Below, piece by piece: positions 33,867-46,699 of a DNA stretch of 64,000 nt. Source of the DNA: Diphasiastrum complanatum (lineage: Eukaryota > Streptophyta > Lycopodiopsida > Lycopodiales > Lycopodiaceae); the NCBI GenBank assembly GCA_029204225.1, contig CM055092.1, positions 38,575,800 through 38,639,799 on the forward strand, written 5' to 3'. The notes below the pieces were generated by a model that worked only from the letters and a program-made list of their open reading frames with translations, was not told the origin of the DNA and did no database searches. Numbering within the stretch: position 1 is the stretch's first letter; every line of letters begins with the position of its first letter. Made by a program: the position numbers and the translations under genes.

Positions 33867-35021
33867 TGTTGGATTATTTTCCTTAACAATCGACTAATTG
33901 GTTTTAATCTTCATCCTTGTTTATTCAGTTCTGCGAATTACAAGTCTGTAGTTTTTCAAGTATTTTTACACACTCTGCAGAAATACACGGAGTTTTATCA
34001 CAATGTCGCTTTTCTTCCTCTCACTTCGGTTTTTTCGCTTTTTGCAAAGTTGTCGCCTGTAGAATCTCTTGTAAAAATGCAGTCTCGCTTTCCGCATTTT
34101 TTGCTTGTCAGGATTTGTGAGCAAATATGCAGAGTTGCATTTTCACTTGAAGAATGTTGCATTCTTCGCTTTTTCCAAAGTACCTCAAAATACTAAGGAC
34201 ATGACTCTAGCAAAGTGTAGGGCAATCCTAAATGAGATTTAAAGGCACTGTCTCCTTTTTTCGCATTTTTCGCAAAATCCCGACACTATCACTTTTCGCG
34301 ACAATGTCGCCTATGGCTGTTTTAGTTCATTTCTGCAGAAGTGACAATATGGTTCATTTATGCAGACAAAACATTTACGGCCAATTTCACCGCTTATCAG
34401 CAATCAATGACAAGGAACCGGATGGATGCCAGCGGATCACCAACCAATTGGCGATCGCAATTGACGACCTAATTTCTTAGTATAAATAGTTGTTCATATT
34501 CATACAGTTTTCAATAATTATCAAAATTATCAGAAGAGGCATTTTGAATAGTTAGCTCTCTCTCAAGCTTGCGATCTTGAACACTCCTGAGCATTCTAGC
34601 TCACTTCTTAGAGTTGTTTTAGAGATTGCTATTGCACCACTGCTTATCAACATTGCGCTTAATTCAGACTTATTCTCAATTACTCAGAGACAACTTAGAG
34701 TGCGCGGTTTCTATCCGCTATTGTTTTGTGCTCATTAGCATCTGATTTTGTTTTGTTTTTTCTAAATCAATCTATCTTTTTATTGCGTTCAGTATATGTC
34801 AGAATGCATGCATCTCTGTATTGCTTTTGTAACTGATAGAATTTGTCTGAGAATTCAATATTTCACGTTTGGCTACGTAATCACTTAGTATCTAGTGATT
34901 TCAAAGTTAGTTGCTAAAGATTGAATGTGATTTCCATCACTACTGCTTTGTTCAATTTTTGATAGGCGTAGTTATGCACTGGAAGTAGGAAGTTTCCGCT
35001 GCAATTTATCTATTTCCGAAA
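33867..35021 (+). mobile_element. 3' LTR of copia, about 1155 bp
   Basis: Starts TGTTGGATTATTTTCC after the purine tract AAGGGGGAG, and ends near TATTTCCGAAA, a decayed TCCAACA terminus. A TATAAATA box is at 34481-34488. Repeated TCGC/GCGACA phrases include GCGACAATGTCGC at 34298-34310. This is the best full-length copy of the LTR family also seen at 4253-4463 and in the split copy 27301-27478/30770-31271. Confidence 0.85.
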
Positions 35022-36799
35022 AAAGTATATACAAATGAGCCTCATATATAATGGAGAGTACTTGGATCTTGCCTTGAAAGAGTAGATGATCAGGTCCATA
35101 CATTTATTTTACCTAGTCAATGAGCCCTTGATCAAAATGTATTGTGTATAAACAATCTTGATTAATTTCAAAGGTATGGCTTCCATTGACATTTCTAACC
35201 AATGAGAGATAGGCACATCAAATGCTTAGCCTCCATTTACTTCTATTGAATGCAAATAAAGTGAAAATTTTTTAAAATCACAATTAGAACTTTGGCCTCA
35301 AGCATAGGCCTCAAATAGTCAAGTTAACATTTTTAACATTTTCACATAAAGTATTGATAATCATGAAAGTATGTACAATCATTCAAAGGGGATAACAACA
35401 TCAAGCTAGTATCCATAAATTAAGGGGAGGTGTTTTTTGTGAAAACCAAAATAACACACAACGCAAGGAAGCCACCAATCTTACTAAAGATGCAATTGTG
35501 GAAGCTCCTAGCAATCAAAATTATGTTATAATAGATAAAACCTAGTGGCATGCATGACGTGTAAAGAAAAGACCGAAACATCCTCTTCAAAACAGTTGTG
35601 ATCGCAAAATCTTCAAATTAAATAGATAGGTGGAGTTTGCAAAACGGATGTCTTGCTAAGGAATTAAAAAAAATGGGAATGAAAAAAGAATGACAAATTG
35701 AGGATTCATCATTGTAGACTATCCATAATCTAGTAAAACTTAAAAAGTAAACACCATTGGAATGGGAGCATGTAGCAGAAAGGGAGGCCGAAAGGTGAGA
35801 TAAGAGAAAATTTGGGCCTTGGACAAAGAGATGGCATAAAGTCTCATCTTCTATGTGCCATAGTCGATTGGAATGGGTGGGCCACTCGTTGTTAAATAGG
35901 GGAGAGTGGAAGGTTCCATAAGTAGATGTTATGAATTTGGGAGGGTGTTTGTGAAGTTGATTCTTGTGAATTCAAATAATTTCGATAAAAAAGAATATGG
36001 TAGGTGCAAGCTCTAGTGACAATGACCCAAGACCAAGGCTCATTATCCTTGAGTATGACCTAAGGAAAGACCCTAGCACCATCCACATGATGGTCATTAT
36101 GGTTGACATTGGGTTAAATTAAATGGAAAAAGGGGCCTTACGAGAGGGCAAGGATCTTGGAACACCACACAAGGCTCGTCAAGGGTGTTTGCATATGCCG
36201 TTCAACCTTCCGCCCATCACTCACAGTCTATTATCAATTCTCAAATCGAAAGAAGATTAGCCCAAAAGCTATGCTTTGTGATTGAAGCATCCAACCGAAG
36301 AGGTCAAGTATGCCATTTATATACTCATTCATTGCTGAAAAGCCATTAGATGAATTAACCCATGCTCAGTGGGAGTGATGATGCAAGAGTACTTTGGACG
36401 GTAGGCTTGCACACGGAGGTCATATTTTATGTCCAAGGTTTGGCTGGGCGGGCTTGCGCACGGAGGTCATCTTCCATGTCCATGGGTGAGGAGATAGCCC
36501 TAGCCCTTTTCATGGTGGGTTAAACTTAGCAAGAGATTATGTGGTGGTTATATTGTACTTAGGTTAAACTTATTGGGTTATATTCCTGGGAATAAAAAGG
36601 TGCAAGAAAAGGGCAAAGCGTGCAATGATAGTATAACGTGTTGCTTGGTGGTGATGGACGTGTTCTTGTGAGTTCCAGCTATGCCGCTTCATCGATCCAG
36701 ATCTGTCCGAACTCGAGCTTTTGGTGCCGTCACTCTCCAATGATCGTGCGTGAGGCGTGCAATTGAGTGGCTCCATTCATGGTTCAGCTTATGAATTAT
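35022..36799. other. unclassified intergenic sequence
   Basis: No coding frame or LTR ends recognised. Near 36404-36476 a phrase GCTTGCRCACGGAGGTCAT followed by a TATGTCCA/CATGTCCA tail occurs twice, about 50 bp apart. From about 36650 the base composition becomes richer in G+C, like unique sequence near a gene. Confidence 0.45.
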
Positions 36800-39088
36800 T
36801 AGTACTACCTCCCTTGCTTCTGCTTCACACTCTCATCTCTTTAACTATTCCTGTCTCCACTGTGTTCGATCCGATTTACCTCAACCGCATCCCTATTCTC
36901 CTCATGCGGGCAAATCTGTGTTCGCTCTGTTGCCAAAGTGAGACTTGCAAATCACATTTTCGTATGAAATAAAGAGCGTCTGTGAAGTTTGAACATCTGT
37001 GTTGTTTCGCCGTGCTTCGGCGGAGTCCTTTCCGTGCTACGGCTGCTAGATTTTGAATGTTCTTCTGCAAGGGTATGCTCCTTGCAGTGCATAATGTTTT
37101 ATTATGTAATGGCAGTTCGTTGAACGAACGTAAGGTAATTCGTTGGTGTCAGGTCTCCGTGGTTTCTGAGTTCTTAGACAAGTCACGAGCACGAGGTTTC
37201 TTGCCAATTTTATGTGCATTAGCTTGAATTTGTGTCGACTTACTTCATTTGGTTTTGGGTCCATGACAAAATGGAGACTGTTTGTAATCGTAGATGGTAT
37301 AGTTATGCATATTGAAGGTCCACTGAGTGACTCTTGGGATAGGTTTTCGCACTAACAGCAAGTACTTAACGAAACAAGTGCTGTAACTTTTTGATTTGGT
37401 CGATAAATTCTCTATTGACTCCTGAAAACAAACTGTTCAATTTAATTTATGAAAACAGATTTTTCCCAAATTGCTAATCTTCTTGTTTCCTAACTCATAG
37501 ATCTACATTTTTCAGAAAAGGAGTATACAAATCGGCATTTACTTATGAAGACAGATCGTTAAGCCAGCTTTAACTCGTCCTGACATTCTTTAACATACAG
37601 GTTTGAGCGTCCGCTTTTCTCAGGTGTCTGAAGCACTGTCGTAGCAGTACCAGCACCTAACTCGGGCAAGATCGAGTAACCGCTCATTTGTGGTACTGTC
37701 TGCTCTTCTGCAGATGCTAAGTTGCATAATATATGTGGTCTGCTGTGGGATATTTGATTCTCGATGCTGGATTGTCTGCATTTCATCTCAAGCTATGTTA
37801 TTTGTAGCAGCAAATGCTCATCTTGAACTCAAATAGAACAGTACCGTGACTTTTTCTGCTCTAAAATCTTTTCGTAGGAGAATGCTAGGCTTGCTGGTTT
37901 GACCAGAAATTGCTATGTAGCAGAGTGACCTGAGCCTGCCCAGAAGGGCTAAAGTTATTTTTAGCCTACATTCCGTCCGCGGTCAAGTATGTTTCGTTTT
38001 GTTTTTTCTTTTAAGCAATCTGTATCGTTTCTTTGAAGACCTGAGAAACGATATCGAATGTTTGTTCATATAGGTAACGAGGCCCTGCCATGAAAAGGGA
38101 CAATGCCTACTAACAGAAGTGAAACATTATGAAATCGATTCAATAAACCTGTCAAATGCTTTGACACGCGAGGGTTTTATGCTTGAAAATGCATACTCTC
38201 CCGTTATATTGTTTTCTTTTTCTCTTTTATGTCCTCATTGTGTCTCTGATTGAAGTGGTACTCCTGAGTCCTGACCTCGAGTGGAGGAAATGAAGCCTTC
38301 ACCAACGTGCCACTTATTGGAGCACCATTATATTGAGCTTTTAAAAAAGTGCTAATCTGATGCCGATTAGGTTAAAACATGTAAAGATTTTCTAGTGCAT
38401 CCCTCCTCTGAACTTTGGACCGAATCTACCTCACATCTTGTTCTACTTGTACTGCATTTAGTTGAGCAAGAAGTAACTACAGATATGACGACTGCTTGGA
38501 CTGGAGTCTTTGAGTTTCCGCAAACTAGTTTTCATAGATCCATAGATCCATAGATCTAGGCAACACCAACACAAAAATAAATCGTACCCTGCACAAAAAC
38601 ATTTGCTAGGCATTTGTTCCATTTGTTTTTCCCGATCCAACGGGGTTGGCTCGGTTGGGTAGCCTGGCATCCAAAATATCTGTGGTCAATAGGCCCCCCT
38701 TGGAAACCAAGATGCATTTTTTCCCATATTTACTTGTTATGAATAAAATGCCACGGCATAAGATAACGTTCAGAATTCCTTCTCTGACAGTGCATGCGAT
38801 ATGCAAAACTCTGGCTTGCTCTCCTGCAAGGAGTTGCGGTTCTGCAATTTTACTCCCAGTGAAGGATTTTACAAAAGTGGCTGTGGAGGGCTTCTACTTT
38901 ATGCAAGGATATATGCCCATAGTAACAGTGACACGTTCTTTGTCACGGACATTATGCATATAAATATTTTTGACCTTGACTAGGAAAAGCTATCTTAAGT
39001 TATGTGTTGGAGGTTTTGAGTTCATATGGTTTCATGAATGTGCCCATCAATTCCATGATTTTGATACTATTGTTTCATCTTTGTGTAG
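36800..39088 (+). promoter_or_regulatory. possible 5' UTR exon and leader intron of the methyltransferase gene
   Basis: A CT-rich stretch at 36800-36900 resembles plant core-promoter/5' UTR pyrimidine patches. A candidate donor (CAAGG/GTATGC) lies near 37072, and a TTTGTGTAG acceptor lies 21 bp upstream of the start codon (AG at 39087-39088). This would give a ~2 kb leader intron, common in this family. It is an inference from composition and splice-like signals only; transcript data would decide. Confidence 0.3.
38640..38718 (+). mobile_element. second SINE-like unit, related to 32128-32220
   Basis: Shares GGTTGGCTCGGTTGGGTAGC (A-box-like), GGCATCCAAA and TTGGAAACCAAGATGCAT in the same order and spacing as the copy at 32128. 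The B-box-like part is more decayed. It would lie in the proposed leader intron. Confidence 0.45.
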
Positions 39089-39109
39089 ATATTTCATTCT
39101 GCCCCCAAG

Positions 39110-42100
39110 ATGAGAGAAAAAGATGGAAAGTCCAGCCTATTTGGGGCTGACAAAAAGCAGCGGATTTTTCCCTTGATTTTGATGATAGTATCTCTCTGTG
39201 CTCTATCCTTCTACCTTGGTGGAGCTTTTTGCTCTGAAAAATCAAGATTGCTCGTTGAGAATGATGCTTCTAAAGCGACACTGCAACATGATTGCCTAAA
39301 CACTTTTAAGCAGGAGGCATTTCCTGAATGCAACATCACTATGCAGGACTCAACACCTTGCACAGACCCTCAGGTAGTTCAAATTTTCTTATGGGACTGT
39401 CAGCTCAAAGAACCTAATCAGAACATTTCTGTTGAAAAATATCATGTTGGCATTTGTGTTATTAGGGATCTAAGATCATGTTGATCCAACAAGTAGGGAT
39501 TTCATACACAAATTAAGGAAAATGGCTTTTGCAATTCGAATAGGTTCCCTTGATTAAGCCAGCAAAAGTGCTTATATAGACAATAATAGAATATCAAGCT
39601 AAAAGGAAAAAACTTGTGCAACAGACAGAAATCCTTTGAAACTCGTATTTGTCAAATCATAATTTGAGCTGGGTCCTAGAGTATGTATCTATATGAAAAT
39701 GTACAAAGTATGCGAGTCTGATTTTATGATAAGTTCAATTGCATGTATTGGGTCAGATCTACACTGACATTGGCTTTAGTTTGATCAACATCTTAAACCG
39801 GTCAGAATTGGATTGGAATGTTTTTGTTCTATCCCATGTGGTGCTTTAGCTAGACGCACCAGAAGAAGCTTACCTGATGGCATCTTGTGCTTGTACCTTC
39901 AAATGAAAGTCTTTCTGGATGTCAGAGGACATGTCAGTAAGTTTGACTTTTATTAAGATCAAGAAATGCTGATATGAGCATTACTGGCTTCATGACAGAG
40001 GTGGAAGAAGTATGACGTTCATCGCATGGTGTTCAGGGAAAGGCATTGCCCTCCTCAGTCTGAAAGGATGGAGTGCTTGATCCCTCCTCCGGTTGGCTAC
40101 AAAGTGCCTATCTTGTGGCCCAAGAGTAGAGATGAATGCTGGTACAGGTATTTGTCGTATGTTTTTGGCCAATCATCAAACAGGCCTTACAACCTTCTTA
40201 GGGTTATTCATTTAAATTAGGTGTTGCTGGCCTTTAAAGGGAGTACAAGGTCAGAATATCTTGAAACTGTCTTTTGTTCTTATAAATACTTGTGCCTGAA
40301 AAGGAATATAGACACTATTTACGACTGTCTCATGAAGTCAGCTCTTACATATGATGGTTGAGTTTTTATATGTGAACTGAAGTGCAGAAATGTTCCTTAC
40401 GATTGGATAAATACACAGAAGGCCAATCAGAACTGGCTGAAGAAGCAGGGAGAAAAATTTATCTTTCCTGGTGGTGGCACAATGTTCCCAAATGGCGTAG
40501 GAGAATATCTGGATCAGATGCAAGAGCTTATTCCAGAAATGAAAGATGGACGCATCAGAACTGCTCTTGATACTGGTTGCGGGGTAAGTTGACGATCTAT
40601 AGCCATGAAAGCAGCAAGTTCTCTCAAACTAACAGTGTGATCTGACATCTCTATTCCTAGCTTTCTGAAGTGTCTATAGTTCTTTTTATGCTTCTGATGG
40701 TTTTAAGAAAATGAGAGGTTTTCAGGATATTGATTTGAATCTGCCAAGTCCTTCGGAACAACTTGTCATTCCTTCTAGCGCACAGACTGCAGAACCAACT
40801 TTTTTCTCCATGTTTGTCACAAAACATGTGTTTTCATACAATGATGTACGAACTACGAAGCACATTGCCTGCAACAAACCTGTGGTTTGAGTTGATAGAA
40901 GTTTTACAGTAGTTACTTCTGATAAACCTGTTCACAGCCCCTTCCTCTTGTTCTCTAACCTGTTCTAATTGCTTTCTTTGCATGAGAAGCAGTATTTGCC
41001 AATAATCAATCCAATGTCTTTGATCAAATATGGGGTGGAGAATAACACTATTGTCTGGATAAGAGAAAAATGTGTTGCAGATGCTGTGTGTGCAACCTCT
41101 TGATAATTGAAGCAACCATTTTCTTCTTTGTTTCAGCTCTTTGAAATTTCATAGTGAATATACTTAGGGTCCTGGTTTTGCATTCTTATCTTTTGTTTCC
41201 ATTTTTTTGTTCCCAATGATTGAGTACTGGCCAATGTCATTCTGTTGTTTATAAATATGTTGTTATTCATCATTGCTCATCCCCCAATGTTTAAGAGTCA
41301 TGTCCTGTCCATTCTTGAAATTCCAAATTCACTAATCAGAAGCTTTTTAATTGCTTGCCATGTGCTACTTAGTTTCTGGCTGTTTTGCTTTGTATTGGCC
41401 TTTCAAGACGGGGTTGCAGTATAAATACCTCATGAAAGTTTAAAGACATTTTCTACCTGAGCCGGTTTTTTATCGTATCCTGCCTTACTTTCACAGTTTC
41501 AAATTGGCAGACAAGCATCAAAGTTCTGTTCTAGAAAATCTCTTCCATGCTTGGTGGTGGCTCACCAGAATTCAACCCCAAGACTTTTCACAAGGCCTAC
41601 CTCAAGGAAATCTTCAGCTGCATGCTGGCTTGAGGCAGTATAGAAAGCTATCCTGATCAGAAGGCAATAAATTGGAGGCCTATATTTTAGTTATGGTAGC
41701 TCAATGTAATTTTGGTCGTTGTAGTTCATGATCTGTCTATTTTTTTTTTTTTGAATGCCAGTTAGAAATTACACAGCATCCAACAGAGAAACATGGCACA
41801 AAAGGAAAGCATGCACTAAATGAGCAAGGAACCCTTGAATCTACGTTGGCTCATTACTTGCATTGATCCTGTTAAATGGAAAGCAAACAAGAAATACAAA
41901 GACCATAGAGTTCTGTTCCAAGAGGTTCTAACCATTCAAGTCGATCATTGTCGTCATAATGGCTTCTTTACCAAGATCAGCATTGTCTAATCTCTTTCTG
42001 AATCCATTACAGTTTCATATCTGGGATTCAACGTTTTATTCCCTTGTTTCTTTGTATTAATCTTTTCCCATCAGTCAAGTTGATTCCCTCTAATTATGGC

Positions 42101-44397
42101 TGCCTTTACACCAATAATTTTCCTATTTTGTTTCAGTATTATGCTTGGACATGACCAGTGGTGCAATTATTAAGAACTTCAAAGAGCTGAAATGGCATGT
42201 CTGATGCAGCAGCTTAATAATATTTAGTGAGAAACTTGAAATAGTTTACTATGATCTATGGTTTGCATGTAGTCCATAACTTCAAGTTAGCTTGCTCACA
42301 TTGCCATTATAAATGAGATGGTGAATTTTGTTTGTTCTGCTATGATCCATGCGGTTTATACTCCTTATGGCTGAATTGTTCAGGTAGCTAGTTGGGGAGC
42401 CTATCTTCTTGATCGAGGGATTTTGACTATGTCACTAGCTCCTAGGGATAATCATGAAGCACAGGTACAGTTTGCACTTGAACGGGGAGTTCCTGCGATC
42501 CTGGGAATACTTTCCACGCAGCGCTTGCCATATCCAGCAAATGCATTTGATATGGCTCACTGTTCTAGATGTCTTATCCCATGGGCAGAATTTGGTAAGT
42601 TCTTCATTTCTCCATGTCCAGAACACAAAATGACATCTCTGAAAATGTCACGAGTGTAAGATAGTAAAGATCTGAAATGTCTTAGAAACTTATCTGTAAG
42701 ATATTTACATATGAAACGAAGAGCCGTTTGCAGTCACTGGCAGAACTCCCAAACCTCTAGTCTTGCTAGATGATTATTAGACTGAGGCTTTATGGCTATG
42801 CAACGAACTGAATGAAAAGATACAAAATAAAAACCTCAAGATTTAAACTTCGTCGGGTGTTGATAATTACGAGAATATTTCTTGTCTTACAACAGGTGGT
42901 GTGTTCCTACTAGAAGTAGACAGAGTGCTGCGACCTGGGGGTTTCTGGGTCCTCTCTGGACCTCCAGTCAACTACAAAGTCCACTGGAAGGGCTGGGAAA
43001 GCACCGAAGAGAAGCAGAAGGCTGATTTAGATGCCATTCAAGATCTACTTTCTCGAATGTGTTACAAGCAGTACGCTATGGAGGGAGATATTGCGGTGTG
43101 GCAGAAACCTGTGGACAATACCTGCTATGAAGACCGAGAACCTCTTACACTTCCACCAGTATGTGATGACAGCATTGAACCAGACGCTGCGTGGTAAGAG
43201 GGCTTTCAAAGAAAATCAACTTTTCTGTGTTCTAGTTTCAAGCATCAGTTTGATTAAAAGACGCTCATTGCTAAAAAGGAAATTTTATGTTCTGTTGAAC
43301 AGTTTCTTACATCTTTGAACTTGCTGGCTGATAATGCCACATGCTGCCTGAGGATCATGTTCAGTACAAATATGATTTTCATCATTTTGTCCATGTATTG
43401 CAGCGTAATAACTTGGAATCATGAGGTTTTGTTCGAAGTTGGCGTGCATTTTTTTGACAGTCTTGATGGGATGGTATTGATGCTATTGCAGGTATGTGCC
43501 AATCAGACCTTGCATTGTTCCTCGGACTCCCGGCGTTAAGAGTATCGCCATTGAGGACATACCAAGATGGCCAGAGAGATTGTCTACTCCACCTGAAAGA
43601 TTAAGATACATAACTGGTGGTAGCGGTGGCAACTTCAAATCTGACACCAATCTTTGGAAGCAGCGAGTGCAGTACTATAAAACCTTGCTGCCTGCACTGG
43701 GATCTAACAAAATAAGGAACGTCATGGACATGAATACTTTGTATGGAAGCTTTGCTGCAGCGCTGATTAATGATCCTGTGTGGGTGATGAATGTCGTTTC
43801 TTCTTACGCGGTAAATTCTCTGGGCGTGGTGTACGATCGAGGCTTCATAGGCACCGTACATGATTGGTAAGTCACATCTATCCAAGAACACCAAAAAGAA
43901 CTGCAAAACCGGATTGAAAGGATGCTCAATTCTGCTCTTACTCCTTACAGGTGCGAAGCATTTTCCACTTATCCGAGAACCTATGATCTTCTTCATGTCG
44001 ATGGTCTATTCAATGCAGAAAGTCACAGGTATGCCGTGCTTTTATTGACGATCTTTAGTAGCCATATTGAAAGAACTTTAGAAGCGCTCTTTTAGTAGGC
44101 ATATCGAAGATCTTCGTTGCAGACATGTTAAAATAGCTTGTCATGAAGTTGGGCTGTCTTACTTGCTATGGCAGGTGTGAAATGAAGTTTGTGCTGCTGG
44201 AAATGGATCGTATTCTGAGGCCCACAGGGTATGCCATAATTCGAGACTCTGCAAATTTTCTAGACAAAGCCCAGGTGATCAGCGAAGCGATGAGGTGGAA
44301 CTGCCACCGCAATGCCACCGAAAGCGGTCCAGAGGACTCCAAAGCTTTATTGATCTGCGAGAAGTCGTTCTGGCAAGTGGCTGCCGACGATCAATAA
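39110..44397 (+). CDS. PMT21: probable SAM-dependent methyltransferase, PMT family (PMT21/ERD3-like), 8 coding exons
   Basis: Coding exons by GT-AG splicing and frame continuity: 39110-39373, 39999-40147, 40388-40583, 42384-42594, 42896-43193, 43492-43866, 43951-44028, 44175-44397; total 1794 nt, 597 residues, matching the ~600 of the family. The N-terminus has a short basic cytosolic tail (KKQR) and one hydrophobic segment (about residues 19-41), the type II Golgi anchor of this family. The first methyltransferase half carries RERHCP, the SAM-binding [16 protein letters not shown], then [18 protein letters not shown] and [11 protein letters not shown]; the second has [34 protein letters not shown] and [17 protein letters not shown]. 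These PMT proteins are thought to methylate Golgi-made pectins. [23 protein letters not shown] and [11 protein letters not shown] point to the PMT20/PMT21 clade. Intron 3 (1.8 kb) is the longest. No disruption seen, so likely functional. Confidence 0.93.
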
Positions 44398-44640
44398 CTC
44401 ACAATATGCCTGACTTTGATATATCTTCTTAGCCAGTACCACCGAGCTCTTGTATTTGGTGTCATCGATTTGTCACATGATCGATTGTTTTGATATTTTT
44501 CCCATTTTTTCAAGGACATAAAGTGGCAACATGCAATGGAATTGTGTTGCATGTTATTAATTTGTACCCTACATATTGGATGAGCCCTGCATTTTTGTCC
44601 TCACAGCTTGTACTTTGTTTTTTGCAAACTAGCCACTAGT
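44398..44640 (+). other. probable 3' UTR of the methyltransferase gene
   Basis: T-rich sequence after the stop codon with no coding potential. I see no unambiguous AATAAA signal, so the end is not assigned. Confidence 0.4.
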
Positions 44641-45017
44641 AGTATTACAAGAGTAAGGTAAGGACTAATTTTGGTGGGTATGAGAACTTTTGATACCACT
44701 GGGGTTTAGGTATTGCAATTTTTTTTACAAATTTAATACTGGTCAGGTATCAATATGCGGAGGTATACTAGTTGTTCATTGGTATAAACTGGGCAAGGGT
44801 GATATCAACCGGATATCAACCTGGGTATAAATATGTACGAATTGTTAAAAATGGCTTTTTTAAAGGGTAATATGTAATTTGAGATACACATTTTTTTTTA
44901 CTAGAAATATACTACTATTGATACTAGGGCAAAAATCTATCGAGTTCAGGTATCAATACGAGTTTTAAGAAAATTAATACTTGGGGATCTGGTTCTAGAC
45001 CCACCCTAGTATTACAA
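44641..45017. repeat. inserted repeat bounded by 10-bp direct repeats
   Basis: AGTATTACAA occurs at 44641-44650 and 45008-45017. The interval between them is built of recurring phrases (GGTATCAATA, GGTATYRA, TACTAG) unlike its surroundings, located just past the gene end. It may be a short non-LTR or MITE-like insertion with its target duplication; no family recognised. Confidence 0.4.
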
Positions 45018-46699
45018 AATCATATACTAGCTGGGTATCTTATATGGTACCATTGTTGATACTAGCCTTGCACTTATACACACGCCCAACACTAGTAGAA
45101 ACCCACTTGCCTCTAGCGGCTTTATGTAAGAGGCACTTTATTGAAAATCAGGTAGGGTTGTAGGTGAATTGCTGCCCCACCTTTGGTTAATTTTCTTCTC
45201 ATAATTAGGCCCTTCCATCATGTAAGGTCTGACGCCAAAGAGTGCACGAGACCTCATATAATGCTTGGTATTATTAACCTGTGGGATCACAGGACCTCAC
45301 ATAATGCTTAATGGTGTTATCAACATAGGGGATCACAAAGAATTGAATTTGAGTGGGTGAGCCCATCTCAAGCACAATACACAAGTGTGGTTAAATGAAC
45401 CTCACATAATGGAAATCCCTACTTTCGAGGCCTTGCCTTGTGTAAAAAGATAGACATGTGCAACATCACTAGTTTAAATCAAAGAGCCCTAGGGCCTTAC
45501 AATTGTAAGGTTCATCCATATAGGTAATTGAGGCCAGACCTCATATTTTGTCTTAGCACTCGTCTATATACATTGTAATATCTACTAGACGTCTTTACAT
45601 GTGCTAACTAACAAGGTCATTTACCCATCAAGTGGAGTTGGTCAAAACCCTTGGAGAGTAGATTTTAAGGTGGCACCAAAAATGTTTGAAGGGAATGGAA
45701 GGGCTTGTTTAACTTTAATTATTGCCGTTTTGCCGTGCATGATGGGGCCAAAAAATACACCAGTCAATTAGTGCCAATGGAATGACAAATTTGAAGATAT
45801 AAACTAATGTTGTTCGACCTTCGGGTTAGGAGTTAGGACTAACTAAACATGCTATTATTGGCAAGTGGGGAACCCACCTAAATTGTACTATAAAATAATA
45901 GGTCGATGCAATTAGAGAACATATTTCAAAAAATAACATGATATGTCCTCCAATAGGTGTTTACAAAAATTGAAAAGTATAGATTGTCTCACATATGTTG
46001 ACTATTGAAATTGGCATTTCATCGATCAGTTTCAACTTTTGTGGGCTTCTTGCACTTATTTTAGTTTATAGAAATCAAATTCAAAAGTGTTCTTTTAGTG
46101 TTTTATCACTTTCATTATGACGTTGGGTCTTCTATATCATTGTTAATAGGATGACTTTTAACAAAATGAAATTCTCTTTACGCTTGGGTTAAAATGCCAC
46201 TGTGACTTGGGGGGCCTACCCACACTTGGCAACAGACTATACCACAAATCATATTGTTTTGGCTCATCTTTGTATAATCAAAATAGTGTGTGGGCTAGGG
46301 ATAAATGCCTGGATGACATATAGAAACTCTTGATGGTGATTAGCTTCTTAACCTTTCCTCTATGTTAAAAGACATTTTCACATAAAAACATAACTTTGAT
46401 ATTTGTAAAGAAAGTATACACGCATCCACTGTTGAAAGTAGAGAGGAGCACACACCATAGCCATCAAAAGTAGTCATCTTGTTATGATTCTAAAAAGAGA
46501 AAATAGTACTTCAATGCCTAAAACCTTGATAGGCTTCTAGTTCACAATATTGCTACTTAACTAGTGACTTAGGTACATAATTAAAAATGAATTATATAAA
46601 TAATAAACAATGTAAAGTGATCACTTTTCTTAAATGATCAATTTTACATTTTACTAAACCTGAAAATGAACAAAATTTCTTGAATTTAACTCTTTTTTA
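45018..46699. other. unclassified AT-rich intergenic sequence
   Basis: 1.7 kb without coding frame. Short related phrases on CCTCACATAATG recur at about 45253, 45295 and 45400, perhaps a decayed tandem duplication. No element recognised. Confidence 0.45.

Noticed and set aside
36570-37070. Short open frames upstream of the methyltransferase gene as a separate small gene
   Set aside because: No motif, no consistent strand; better explained as promoter/5' UTR sequence.
43601-43996. - strand 131-codon frame inside the methyltransferase gene
   Set aside because: Antisense shadow of exon 6; the + strand exon has the family motifs.
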